Below are positions 1-10,700 of a stretch of DNA of 64,000 nt, piece after piece; within the stretch, counting starts at the first letter, position 1; each line of letters opens with the position of its first letter. The stretch comes from Poa pratensis. Lineage: Eukaryota > Streptophyta > Magnoliopsida > Poales > Poaceae. The stretch spans positions 1,259,761 to 1,323,760 of the forward strand of contig CAMZMU010000035.1 of assembly GCA_947311845.1 (NCBI GenBank). The letters run 5' to 3'. Position numbers and translations under genes: made by a program. The notes beneath the pieces are model-generated. The model saw only the letters and a program-made list of their open reading frames with translations, was not told the origin of the DNA and made no database searches.

Positions 1-66
1 TATGGGTTTCAACTCTAGCCTATCCCAACATGTTTGGGAAAAAAGACTTTGTTGTTGTTGTTGTTG
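1..66 (+). mobile_element. Likely 3' tail of a LINE ending in (TTG)n
   Basis: The sequence reads into the window and ends in five to six TTG units after a phrase about a 'GTTTGGGAAAAAAGACTTTG' context. Plant RTE-type LINEs commonly finish with a short TTG repeat after a similar phrase. Only the last few dozen bases are present, so the assignment rests on that tail alone. Confidence 0.35.
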
Positions 67-1300
67 ATTGTATTTTGCATTTTTGGTCATTTAGTTCTTT
101 TTCTCAGTCATTTCCTCATTATTCTCAGTTTCTTTAGTCTCAGTCATTTAGCTCTTGTTTTTGGTCAGCTCAAGTATTATTCAGTTTCCTCAGTTTAGTT
201 TATTTTTCATCAGTCTTTCAATCTTATTCTTCATTCGCATTTACTGTCTCATTTTCTTATTTCTTCAGTTTAATTAGCTCATTTTCTCAGTCTCCCAGTC
301 TTTGTATCAATTTTATTTGCTCATTCTTTCGTATATTTTTTTTCAGTCTTTTGTATAATTCTACATTCATTATTTTGTATAATACTTTCAGGTTTTTCAG
401 TTTATCTCTCAATTTTATTTGCTCATAACTGCTCTTTAGTTTTTCCAGTCTCTTGTATAGTTTTTCGTTGTAAGGCTGCTCTGATCTCGAACAGGACCAG
501 AGAAACCATGCACGGGTGGGGGAAGGCTGTGCGGAAGAGGAGGAAGAAGCGGTGCAGCGACTACACCATCCGCACGTAGACCAGCACTGTGTGCTCCCTC
601 GCCTACGAGGGTGGGCCATTCTGAGGCCGCCACAACAGCCAGGCTGCCGTCAGGCCTGAAGATTGAGCTGCAACCAATTCGGGGCGGCGATATTGAGGGA
701 CCAGGATGTCGTGCCACCATCTTTAGATCGGCATTCTGGCTGGCAGCAGCACAGCCTGCACCACAGCTTCCAGTAACCTCTCATTTACCCATTGTCATAG
801 GGGTGTTGGGGTTTGGAAGGTTTTTTGCTTGATGTGCAAGAAGCTGTAGGGAGAATGTGCAAGAAGCAGTAGAGAGAATGGTACCCGGCCATGAAAAAAC
901 AGGCCCAGTTTTCTCTTTATATTCTTTTTTCCAAGTCCAGAATAAATGAAATGTTGTAGTTTCTAATTAAGCCCAACTTATGGTCTGGAAAAAACACCTG
1001 GTCGTTTGATCAATATATGGGGAAAATTGTCTTATGGCCAATCGTAAAACAAACAAAAAAGCAGGGAAAAAACCGGACTGAAATGGTTTTTTGGTTTGAT
1101 TGAGTGTATAATACTGGAGCGTGTGAACTGAGGGTAATGAGGTACTAGGGGGAAAAGTGTCTGATAGCCAATTGTAATTTCAGCTAGCTGAAGGTTAGAC
1201 AGTCCCAAAATATATTATATTTAGGAAAGGAGAGAGTATTTGTCTAGATACGCATGATCTACACACGTTTTACTAGTATTAGATACTAGTACATGCCTAT
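67..1300. other. T-rich low-complexity upstream DNA, no gene seen
   Basis: Bases 67-460 are pyrimidine-rich with repeated CAGTC and TTTTATTTGCTCAT phrases (near 310 and 412), giving imperfect repeats of about 100 bp. A short GC-rich stretch at 480-780 has open frames on both strands but no recognisable domain. Bases 850-1300 are AT-rich. The last few hundred bases probably include the promoter of the F-box gene. Confidence 0.5.
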
Positions 1301-1312
1301 CTGGCTATCTCG

Positions 1313-1321
1313 ATATATAAA
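1313..1321 (+). promoter_or_regulatory. Putative TATA box of the F-box gene
   Basis: The stretch ATATATAAA lies about 270 bases upstream of the F-box start codon at 1594, just before a C-rich leader containing CGTCGTCGT repeats. It is the best TATA-like element upstream. The assignment is inference from motif and position only. Confidence 0.35.
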
Positions 1322-2414
1322 TACTCATCAGTTAATTTGGGACGGAGTCACGGAGAGAGTATTATTTTCAATCAAACTATCAGATCGTCGTCGTCGACTC
1401 GTCGTCGTCTTCGTGAGAGCAATCAAACTCCACGCGCTCTTGCCGAACCTGCACATCGGGCGCCCTGTACTACCTAACTCGACATCCTAACCGACCTAAC
1501 TCAAAAAGGAGTCCTTCCGTCCGTGTTTGGGCTGTACTCGGACTCCAATCTCATATACAAGACCTAAGTCGAGCTCTACAGGATCGGTTCGCGATGAAGG
1601 CACTGGCGCCGCCGTGTGTCCGTGGCCACCGTCCACCATGGCAGGACCTCCCGCCGGAACTCTTCGGCCTCGTGCTCCAGCGCGTGAAGTCTCACGCCAG
1701 CCGCGTTCGCCTCCGCGCGGTTTGCCGCTCCTGGCGCGATGGCGCTCGCATGCATCTTCCGCTTCCACGGACACTCCCCTGGATCCTACAATGTGACGGC
1801 ACCTTCCTCAGCCTCTCCGACAGCGAGGTCCACCGCTGTGAGCTCATCCCGGACGCCGTCACCCGCGGCGTCTCCACCGGCAGCATGCTCTTCATCGTGC
1901 ACACCGACGACCTAGGATGCTCCCTGATGAACCCTCTCTCCCGTGACCACCGGGAGACAACGGCCGCTCGGCACATCGACGTCAATGGCATGGTCCACAG
2001 CATCCGCAAGGTGGTCGTGGTGTCCAATCACGTCATCCTCAATATGTGCTATCACCTAAATAAACTCTCGATTCACCGCCCTGATTCACCGCCCCGGCTA
2101 TTGGGGTGGAAACCCCCTTCCGACACCGGTTGCTACTATATCCACGACATCGCACTCTTCCAAGACAAGCTATATGTCCTCGCCGGAACATGCGACGGTG
2201 CGCACCCTCCACGACTTTATGGCATGGACTTCGCTTCTGGCGACAAGCTTGTCGACATACGATGCATAATCGGCATGCCGAAAGATGGACTGTCGTCGAC
2301 GGACCAATGCGCTCATCATGACCTTCCACACTACCTAGTTGCGTCGGATGATCGGCTGTTGATGGTGCAACAAAAGTGGGAGCAGCCTTTGTTTGAGGTC
2401 TTCGAGGCGGTGGA

Positions 2415-5400
2415 CAGGGGCGGAGCCAGGGGGTGCTAGCAGGGGTCTGACCCCCCCCCCCCCCCCCCAACAATTTTAAGTAGGTAGTACTAGGTATATA
2501 TAGTAGCAGGTCACTAAATTAGCTAATTATTTCATTGGAAAAAATCCAGTAGCCCATTGCACACAGGCCCAATACACACAAGCCCACGTAGCAGGATTAT
2601 GCCATCGTGAAGTAGGCAGACCAAACGGCAAGCGATCAATCTGATCGATCATTAATCGATCGGAAGTTACGCCGCTGCCTGCCTCTTCGTCTCCAGCGCC
2701 CAGGTCTCCTCATCTCAGCATCTCGCGCTCGCGCTCGTCGCCAGCTCCCAGCTGCTGTGTCCGCCGTCCGTCGTACTGTCCGGGACACCTGAACTCGTGA
2801 AGGTAATTCCTCCCTGCTGCTTTGTCACCTGTGTGCCTTGGCGTTCGGCAATCAGCAGATTAGTTTGTTAATTTCTGTCTTTTATCAATTTGTTGTGCTA
2901 AAAGATGAAGAGAAAGGAAAGGGGAATGGAATTCTTTTTCAAGCGGGTTGGTTCAACTTCAAGTGCTCAAATTACTGCTGAATCTATTGCTGAAAATGCA
3001 AAACAATCTGAGGAGGAGCAACCTCTTGTAGATGAAAGTTCCAATCCAGTTGATATGCAAAGTGATGATCAAGTTATTGTGGAACCAACTGAAGTTTCAG
3101 AACAAAGTAGAATTGGTAGCACAGCGTATGAAAGAGATCCTGGTAAGCGTCAACAAATTTGGGAACTTCCTCTTGATAAGCAAGAAGAAGCACGTAGATT
3201 CTACGTTACCGAGGGTCCTTATCAGCCACACATGAGAGTGTATCCACTTAATGGGAAAAAATGTCCTCGCAGATTTCAGTATAGCTATTTCACAAATTTT
3301 CCTTGGCTAGAGTATTCACTCTCCACACATAGTGCATATTGTCTACCTTGTTTCGTCTTCACAAAAAAACCAACTGGAAGGTGTGGCTCAGATACATTCA
3401 CGGTTAAGGGATTTATCAATTGGAGGAAGGTGAATGATGGAAAAGATTGTGCTTTTTTAACCCACATGGGCAAAGATTGTAACTCAGCTCATAATTATTC
3501 AGTTCGATGCTTTAATAATCTGAAAAATAGTATGACCCACATCGACAAGGCAATTGTACAAGCAACCGAAAAAAAGGTTTTGGATGCAAGGCTAAGGCTT
3601 AAAGTTACAATTGATTCCATTAGGTACGCACCATTTTTCTATACCAAGCAGTACAATAGTATTTATTTTCTAAGCATGTTAGTAACAATCTTGTTGTTGT
3701 TGGTTTCACAGGTGGTTAACATTCCAAGCTTGTGCTTTTAGAGGCCATGATGAATCTCAAGAATCAATAAACCAGGGTAATTTCCTTGAATTGGTGAAGT
3801 TGGTTGCCTTTTATAACAAGGAGGTGGATGCGGTTGTCCTGAATAATGCTCCAAAGAATGCAAAGTACATCTCCCATCCTATTCAAAAAGAGATTCTGAA
3901 GTTATTTGCTAGGAAGGTTCAGAGGCAAATTAGAGAAGAAATTGGTACTGCCAAGTTTTGTATCATGGTGGATGAAGCTCGAGATGAATCAAAGAAAGAA
4001 CAGATGGCATTGGTCGTCCGCTTTGTGAACAAGGAAGGATACATAAAGGAGCGTTTCCTTGATATCATTCATGTCAAAGACACTACTGCGTTGACTCTCA
4101 AACAAGCAATCTGTGCTGTTCTTGCGGACAACAATTTGAGCATCCGAGATATAAGAGGACAAGGATATGATGGGGCAAGTAACATGCGAGGTGAATGGAA
4201 TGGGTTAAAAGCTCTGATTCTAGACGAGTGCCCTTATGCTTATTATGTACACTGCATGGCTCATCAGCTGCAATTGGCTCTTGTTGCTGCATCAAGAGAT
4301 GTACATGAGGTGCACAACTTTTTCCAACACGCTGTTCTCATCATAAATGTTGTTAGTGCGTCTCCTAAACGCAATGATGAGTTACTAGCAAAACAAGCTG
4401 AAGAAATTGAACGTGAAATTGAGTTGGGTGAGCTTGATACAGGAAGAGGAGCAAATCAAGTAGGATCTTTACAGAGACCCGGAGACACTAGATGGAGTTC
4501 ACACTTCAAGTCTATTCAGAGTTTACATAAGATGTTTGGTGCTACGGTTGCTGTCCTACAAAGTAGCAACTGACCGCTCGGTCTCAAAATATTCTAGAGG
4601 AGATGCTGTAGGTGCTCTAAAAATAATTAAGTCATTTGACTTTGTGTTCATTTTGCATCTAATGGAGAAAATCATGAAGATCACGGATGTCTTATGTCAA
4701 ACCCTCCAAAAGAAGTCCATTGACATTTTGAATGCGTTGGATTTAGTTTCAACCACAAAGGTGTTGCTTGGTAAGTTAAGAGAAAATGGTTGGGAATCTC
4801 TTCTAGAGGAGGTTCAGACTTTCTGTTTGAAGCATGACATTGAGGTTCCAGATTTGAATCGCAAGTAATGTCCATCTCCTTGTATCTCTTAAAGTTAGAA
4901 TACATATTGTCATACTCGCTTAACTCTATTATTAATATATATTGTAACTTGTAGGTATGTTGATGTGACAAGATCTCGCAACAAGCATGATAACACAACA
5001 ACACTACATCATTACAAAGCAGATGTGTTCAATGTTGCTATAGATCAGCAATTGGTTGAGATAAATGATCGCTTTGGTATTCAAAGTACAGAACTCTTGA
5101 CACTTTGTGCATCTTTGGATCCAAGGCATGATTCTTTTGACATCTCAAAAATATGTACGTTGGTTGAGAAGTTTTATCCTGAGGATTTTTCTAGTCAAGA
5201 AAGGGCTCAGCTTGAGTCGCAGCTTCCGCATTTTCAGTTGGATGTTTGCAATAATCCAGAGCTAAAATGCTTGTCTTCACTTGCTGAGCTGACGGTTGGA
5301 CTATATAAAACAGGTAAAGCTGCTACATACTCAATGGTTGATAGATTACTGCGGTTGGTTATTACTCTTCCGGTGTCAACTGCAACCGCCGAGCGAGCTT

Positions 5401-5728
5401 TCTCGGCCATGAAACTCATCAAGACACGTCTTCGAAATAGAATGGGAAATGATTATCTTCGGCATTATATGATTGTTTACATTGGTAAGGAAATTGCTGC
5501 AAAATTAGTTCTGATGAGATTATAGAGTTATTCGACACCGGTGGTCGTAAAGCGGAGTTTAAGCTAATAGACATGTAATTTTATTTCTAAACATCAAACA
5601 TATGTATTCGGATATTTGTATGGATTTTCTGTAATATATTTTGCGACTTGATATATTATGATTTTTATTGTCTTTCATGGTCGTCGAGTTTTCGCCCCCC
5701 CCATGTCTGAATCCTGGCTCCGCCCCTG
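2415..5728 (+). mobile_element. Complete hAT-superfamily DNA transposon
   Basis: The element is 3,314 bp. Its ends are 16-bp terminal inverted repeats, CAGGGGCGGAGCCAGG at the left and its exact complement at the right. It is flanked by 8-bp target duplications, GCGGTGGA (2407-2414) and GTGGTGGA (5729-5736), differing at one base. An 8-bp duplication and a C-terminal hAT dimerisation domain define the superfamily. An 18-base C run lies just inside the left end and an 8-base C run inside the right end. The transposase gene is broken, so the copy is probably immobile unless helped in trans. Confidence 0.93.
2905..5578 (+). pseudogene. hAT transposase, TTF zinc finger / DUF4371 / hAT-dimer type (frameshifted)
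   Basis: Three exons can be read: 2905-3623, 3712-4864 and 4955-5578. Both introns have GT-AG ends (3624-3711 and 4865-4954) and keep frame. Exon 1 codes a TTF-type zinc-finger region (FPWLEYS, then AYCLPCFVF). Exon 2 carries the DUF4371 region (MVDEARDESKKEQ; GQGYDGASNM; HCMAHQLQLAL). Exon 3 carries the C-terminal dimerisation domain (LPVSTATAERAFSAMKLIK). Two lesions break it: a frameshift at about 4555-4575, where one frame stops at 4571-4573 and the next continues, and another near 5500, after which the expected tail (IELFDTGGRK) is in a different frame and ends at 5578. The family catalyses cut-and-paste transposition. Confidence 0.88.
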
Positions 5729-6007
5729 GTGGTGGACATGAGCAGCGGTCAAGGACAGTGGAGAAAGATCGATACATTGATGGGGCGTGCTCTCTTTCTC
5801 AGTCGAGGCTGCTCAGAGTCGCTCCCAGCTAGACAATGCGTTGGAGCTCAAGATGATTCCATCTACCTTCTCAACGAGAGGATGGGGCCCGTCTACTCTG
5901 GCGTTTACAACATGAGAGAAAGGACAATGTCACCCTTGCCATTGGAGAAACTGGTGGCTCCTGACGGTCCGTGGACTGCAAATTGGTTTTTCCCGGATGT
6001 TGCTTGA

Positions 6008-6241
6008 GTTACTTAAGATGCATCTCTAGCAGTTCATGCTAGTAATTCTTTTTTTTTTTGGAAAATGAGTAGTAGTTTCATAACCACAATTGCCGCTAAA
6101 AGGGAGTCGCAGTTATACAGTCTTACAAATGGCTATCTTCTATGATCCATCACAGTTAATCCAAGCAAACAGGTAGGTTCAGCCTAGGGATAGAGAGTAA
6201 GTAGAATAAACAGAACTTCAGAGACATTGCACTACAGCAAG
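6008..6241. other. F-box 3' flank and 3' side of the next minus-strand exon
   Basis: AT-rich DNA with a run of ten T bases near 6050. It probably holds the 3' untranslated ends of the F-box gene and of the small minus-strand gene at 6242. No other feature is seen. Confidence 0.4.
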
Positions 6242-6349
6242 CTAGTTGTCGTCCTTGATCCGCTTTAGCAGCCTGGCAGCCCACTGGCGCAGCCTTCTCT
6301 TCAGCGTGAACCCCACCGCGACGCCCACCACGAAGCTGATGGCGCTGAC
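6242..6349 (-). CDS. Probable last exon of a small membrane-anchored protein
   Basis: Reading on the minus strand, a good acceptor (ACGAAG) at 6350-6351 opens an exon coding a hydrophobic stretch, ISFVVGVAVGF, followed by a strongly basic tail, LKRRLRQWAARLLKRIKDD, and a stop at 6242. This looks like a C-terminal single-pass or tail-anchored segment with positive residues on the cytosolic side. The upstream exons were not identified. It lies 1.4 kb past the original stop of the NLR gene on the same strand, so it could belong to that locus or be a separate gene. I do not recognise the family. Confidence 0.4.
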   Translation of the reverse strand, partial: VSAISFVVGVAVGFTLKRRLRQWAARLLKRIKDDN

Positions 6350-6442
6350 CTTCGTGCAAGTACAGCAGATTACCAAATGCATGTCAGTTACAAGGAGCAT
6401 AATAAGCATTGACTCTGGTGTTATAGGTTGACATGGAAACAA

Positions 6443-7180
6443 AAGTTACAATTGCCGTATAAATCTAGAAAATAAGGCTAGAACCTAGAAAGCTGATGCC
6501 AAAGTTAGAAAACAGAGCAGGATTCTACTTTTTAACACACATGCACGACTGAGTGTATGTGGCAGCCGGCTGCAACTAACTTGCTCAGCAGATAGAAAGC
6601 ACAATCAATTTTTTGGAATGCAAAAACTAAGAGGAGGCGGTGTACACGACATTCAATCTATCAGAACTGTGTTCTTCTGGTCAGAACTAGGTGCGGCTTA
6701 TATCTTAAGAACGCCACATCAGTTTTTCTTTTCATGATTTGAAGGGGATAAATGCAAGCTTGCTACAAATTATGTTTTGACATGTTCGAAATTACAGTGG
6801 TACTTCACCACCGTCGCAGGTTCACACAAGTAGAGTCACGTATTTTCGCTGCCCTCGGCGTTGTTAGACTCGTGGAAGGCCCACTCCCCCCCCCCCCCCC
6901 CCACCATGGCGCATGATATCGGCACGCCGTGGCTCGTCACCTGGTAGAGCCCTCCCTCCGCTGAATAAAAGGGAGTTTAGTTCTTCTTCTGATATAAAAA
7001 AGAACACTAGAAAAAGAAAAAATGAGAATTAAGTGTAATAAGAAAATCATAATTCTGTTGGTTGTTAATCATTATGAAAAAACAGTAATAGATATCGGTT
7101 GGTACCCTCCTCCTTTATCCGGGCTTGGGACCGGCTATGCAGTAATATTAAGGATATACTTAACATTAGTATCATAGGCG

Positions 7181-7220
<40 letters not shown>

Positions 7221-7752
7221 ATCCTCCCAACAACCGAACCAAAAGAAAAAGAAAAAAACTGAAACATATATGGAACCAGGAAAATGAAATAAAACACAGA
7301 AAATACCTAAAACATTTTTTGTATTTTTTTTGAGACACACAGCAGGACCATGCTAGAAAAGCAAAAGAAAAAATATTTTTAACCTTTTTTTGTGAAAATG
7401 GGAAAAGTCATTTAGAAATAATCGCTAGTAATCAAACAAAATAAAAGAGCATAATACAGTTTTTTGTTATTTCTTCGTATTTATTTTTCATTTTTTTTGT
7501 ATAAGTAAGCAAAGAAAATAACTCAATGGGCAACCAAGTTTCCGATCGATGCTACAGATGGCGGTCTGCAGACGTGCATCTCCAATAGGCAACGAGAACC
7601 TATATAGAGAAAAATGAGTCACGAGAAATGAGCATGGCTATATGAATTAGAGGAGAAGAAATAAACAACCTAGTGCGTACGTATACGTATGTATATATAT
7701 TCTGTAAACATTTAAACAGGAATGAATTATGTGTACGTACCGTGAAGGTTCT
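6443..7752. other. Intergenic DNA with two long poly-C tracts
   Basis: AT-rich sequence with no convincing gene. It contains C runs of 17 bases (6886-6902) and 31 bases (7185-7215). A GGCGGAGTC phrase precedes the longer run and resembles the end of the hAT element at 2415, so it may be a relic of such an end. Open frames here owe their length to the homopolymers. Confidence 0.5.
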
Positions 7753-10700
7753 TCATTCCTCCTCATCAGACTCCTCATCGGTACGAACAGGTAAACATTA
7801 GAGGCGCTGGTCGTCCCCCTCCCGTTCACTGTAGCGCGAGAGGCGATTTTTAGATCTCCCCGTTCGATCCACCTCCTCGACGTCGATCCGCCGGATCCCT
7901 CGCCCTCCGGTGGCCGCTCCGGCGGCGGGAGGGTGGGGGATCCCCGTTTCACGTGTGTAGATAGGGTAGGTTCTTGTGGGGCTTCAGCCGACGGCGCCGT
8001 GGAGACGGCGGAGTCGCCGGTGTCGTTTTTGGTGCAGGTGCGCGTCCTCTCCGGCGGCGGCGCTCGGCAGAGCTCCGTGGCGGCGCGTCTGCGGCCCTGG
8101 CACCCGCGGATCGTCAGATCCGTGCCGTGCTTCGATCCCCTGCCAGATCCAGCGTGGCGGTTTCCGTGCTGGCGGGGGATCCGGTGGAGCTTCAAGGCGG
8201 CTGCTGCGCGGGAGGGTGGAGTGGTGGTGGCCGATTCGTGGCGTTGGCCATGGATCTGGAGCGGCTGGTGCTCGGGGCCCTGCCCCGGCCGATGCGGCTT
8301 CTTCGTCGTCTGTGCCAGCTCGGTGGAGCTGGCCTCTCTTGCGGCTCAACAACGCCTCCGGGCTAGGAGCACTCCCGTTCCTGGGATGGCGGATTCCGGC
8401 GGGTCCCTGCGTCGTCGTCTTCGACGGTGGTGCCCGTGCTCGCGGTTCGTCTCGAGGTTGAAGAAGGTGGTGCGCAGCAGCGGCGCTCCTTGTTGCTTTC
8501 CTGATCCTCTCCTTACTTGTTGTTCTTCTTTGTTTCGATCTATGTACTCTGTATGTGGTTCGATTGGTGAATAGTTGTGGGAGTTTGGATGTGTCAAAAA
8601 AAAAAGACTCCTCATCGGTCTCCTCCTCGGACTCAGTCACGTAGTCGCATATGTCGTCGTCAGCAGCGTCTTCCCAAGTAGGAAACAATAGAGCGTGTTA
8701 ATCAGGCATGCTTGCATAAAAGCGTCAGGGAAAGGAAATTAGTAGAAGCATGCTTGTTAATTACGTACCTTCAGGTATGTTCGGGAGGAAGGAGATGTCA
8801 AAGGTGGGATGGTTAGGATGGGCGCGCAGCGCGTTCGCCAGCGCAGCCTCCGCTTGCTTGGCCTCCCCAACCGTCACTCCAGCACGGAAGAGGTCGACCT
8901 CAGCCCTCACAAGGGACGGCAGATTCCCTATGCCCAGGTCAGAATCATCATCGTTGCCCACAGCTCGCTCATTTATGGCCTGCATACCTATACGGAGGTC
9001 AACTCTTTCAGCCTTGGGCATGGCTCCCGTCTTGAACACGACGTGGCCCGGGGAATTGGATCGAATGATGAAGGATGCCAAACAACGGAACCCATCAACG
9101 CCGACGAGTAGCACCCCACTCCAGCGCACCACCGACAAGTTAAGAACAAGAAGAGCCGGTAACCTTCCAAGGCTGTCCATATCCTCCTGCCGTGCTTCCT
9201 CGACAGAGATAAGTAACTTGCAGAGTTGCGACAGATATAATGGATCCCTACTTATCCATGCTGGCAGCATTTTAAATATCATGGCGGCGAGAAGACAAAT
9301 CTTGAGACTCCGGGGTGGCTTCCAACGTTCCCCGAAAAGATCCATTGCTTCCATAGGCTCGCTTCCGTAGTAGTAAAATTTTAATCTTTGGATGTTGCAC
9401 ATCTTACCTAGCGACTCCACAAGGGCTTCCGCTAGCTGCAAGTTCCAGTTCGAAAAGTAAATTCCAAGCTCCCTCATTTCTTCCATGCAACCAAGCTCTG
9501 TCAGAATGCTGATAGAGTCACAATTGATCATATTCAAAACTTCCATGGATGTCAGGTGTCCCAACCCATCTGGAATCCTCTTGTGGTCAAAATTAACCAA
9601 CAGGCACATCAATCTTGTCAGCTTAATAATAGTCAATGGCAGTTCCACATGATCATTTCCTTCCAAATCTAGCACCTGCAAAAGCTGCAACTTTCCAACT
9701 TCTTCCGGGACCTTGGAAATTCCTGTTCGGGCTAGACTTAGGTACCTCAGGTGCAATATACTCCCCAGGTCCCCAAGTTTTATATGACTATGATCACTGA
9801 GATCACATCCAGTCAAATCCAATACACGTAAAACAACAAAGCTTGACAAAGACGGCACTAGATAAATACCAGATCCAAATGTAGCAATCGACCTCACTTT
9901 AGACACACTCTCAGCTTTAAGAGGCTTCGTCTGAAGTTCTCCTTTTCTAGCATCCTGTAGGGACAGCCTGCGGACATTGCTCAGAGAAGACATGCTATCA
10001 TCAGTGCCATTCGATACAGTAACAAAGTTGTCCTCGCTGGCCAGGGAAGAAATTAGATCTAGAACCATATCATGAACTCGACATGCCTCCACTATACTGC
10101 CATAATCACTATAAAAAACTGGCATGATCATGTTTCTATTCACGAGCTCATTGAAATAGGTTTCTCCAATTTCAAAGAGACTAGTTTTTCCTTTTTTAGA
10201 TTGGATAAAACCTTCGGCAATCCACATCCATATCAAACTATCTTTTATGATCACATGATCCTCTGGGAACATGCTTAGATATAATAAGCATGTCTTCAAA
10301 TGAGAAGGAAGATCATAATAACTAATTAAATGATAGTATCCTCAACATCTCCTCTACACTTGGATCTTCCATAAGCCCACGACCAATAGACTTGAGCAAA
10401 ACATGCCATTCATCCACATGCTTAACCTGCTGATCACTAGTCAAAAGACTAGCTATTGTAATAATGGCTAATGGCACTCCACCACAATTCTTCAATATAT
10501 TTTTTGACACTTGTTCAAACTCATTGGGACAACCACTCTCTTGAGAAAATATCCTTTTGTAGAAGAGCCTTTTGGAATCATCATCACTAAGAGCCTCCAT
10601 TTGGTAAACTGAGTCATTAGTTGATGGGCAGCATAATTTAGATACATTTACTTTACGAGTTGTTGTTATTAGTCGACTACCATCATTATTACATTTAGAG

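Larger units (their letters stand above)
1594..6007 (+). pseudogene. F-box / DUF295-type protein gene split by a hAT transposon
   Basis: Two coding blocks, 1594-2414 and 5737-6007, belong to one intronless gene of 1,092 bases (363 residues plus stop) interrupted by a transposon. Residues about 12-55 form an F-box: LPPELFGLVLQRV, then VCRSWRDGA. This domain binds SKP1 in SCF ubiquitin ligases. The rest has the beta-propeller-like layout of the grass DUF295 family, including an NPLSRD phrase and a C-terminal block with DSIYLLNE. Removing the element plus one copy of the 8-bp target duplication leaves the frame open across the junction (VFEAVD then MSSGQ), so the gene was intact before insertion. 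As it stands the product would end 8 codons inside the transposon, lacking about a quarter of its length. The substrate is unknown. Confidence 0.85.

Noticed and set aside
7933..8688. Several overlapping open frames of 130-234 codons on both strands
   Set aside because: They lie in the GC-rich retroposon and are open in many phases at once. Only the minus-strand frame is meaningful, as an accidental extension of the NLR.
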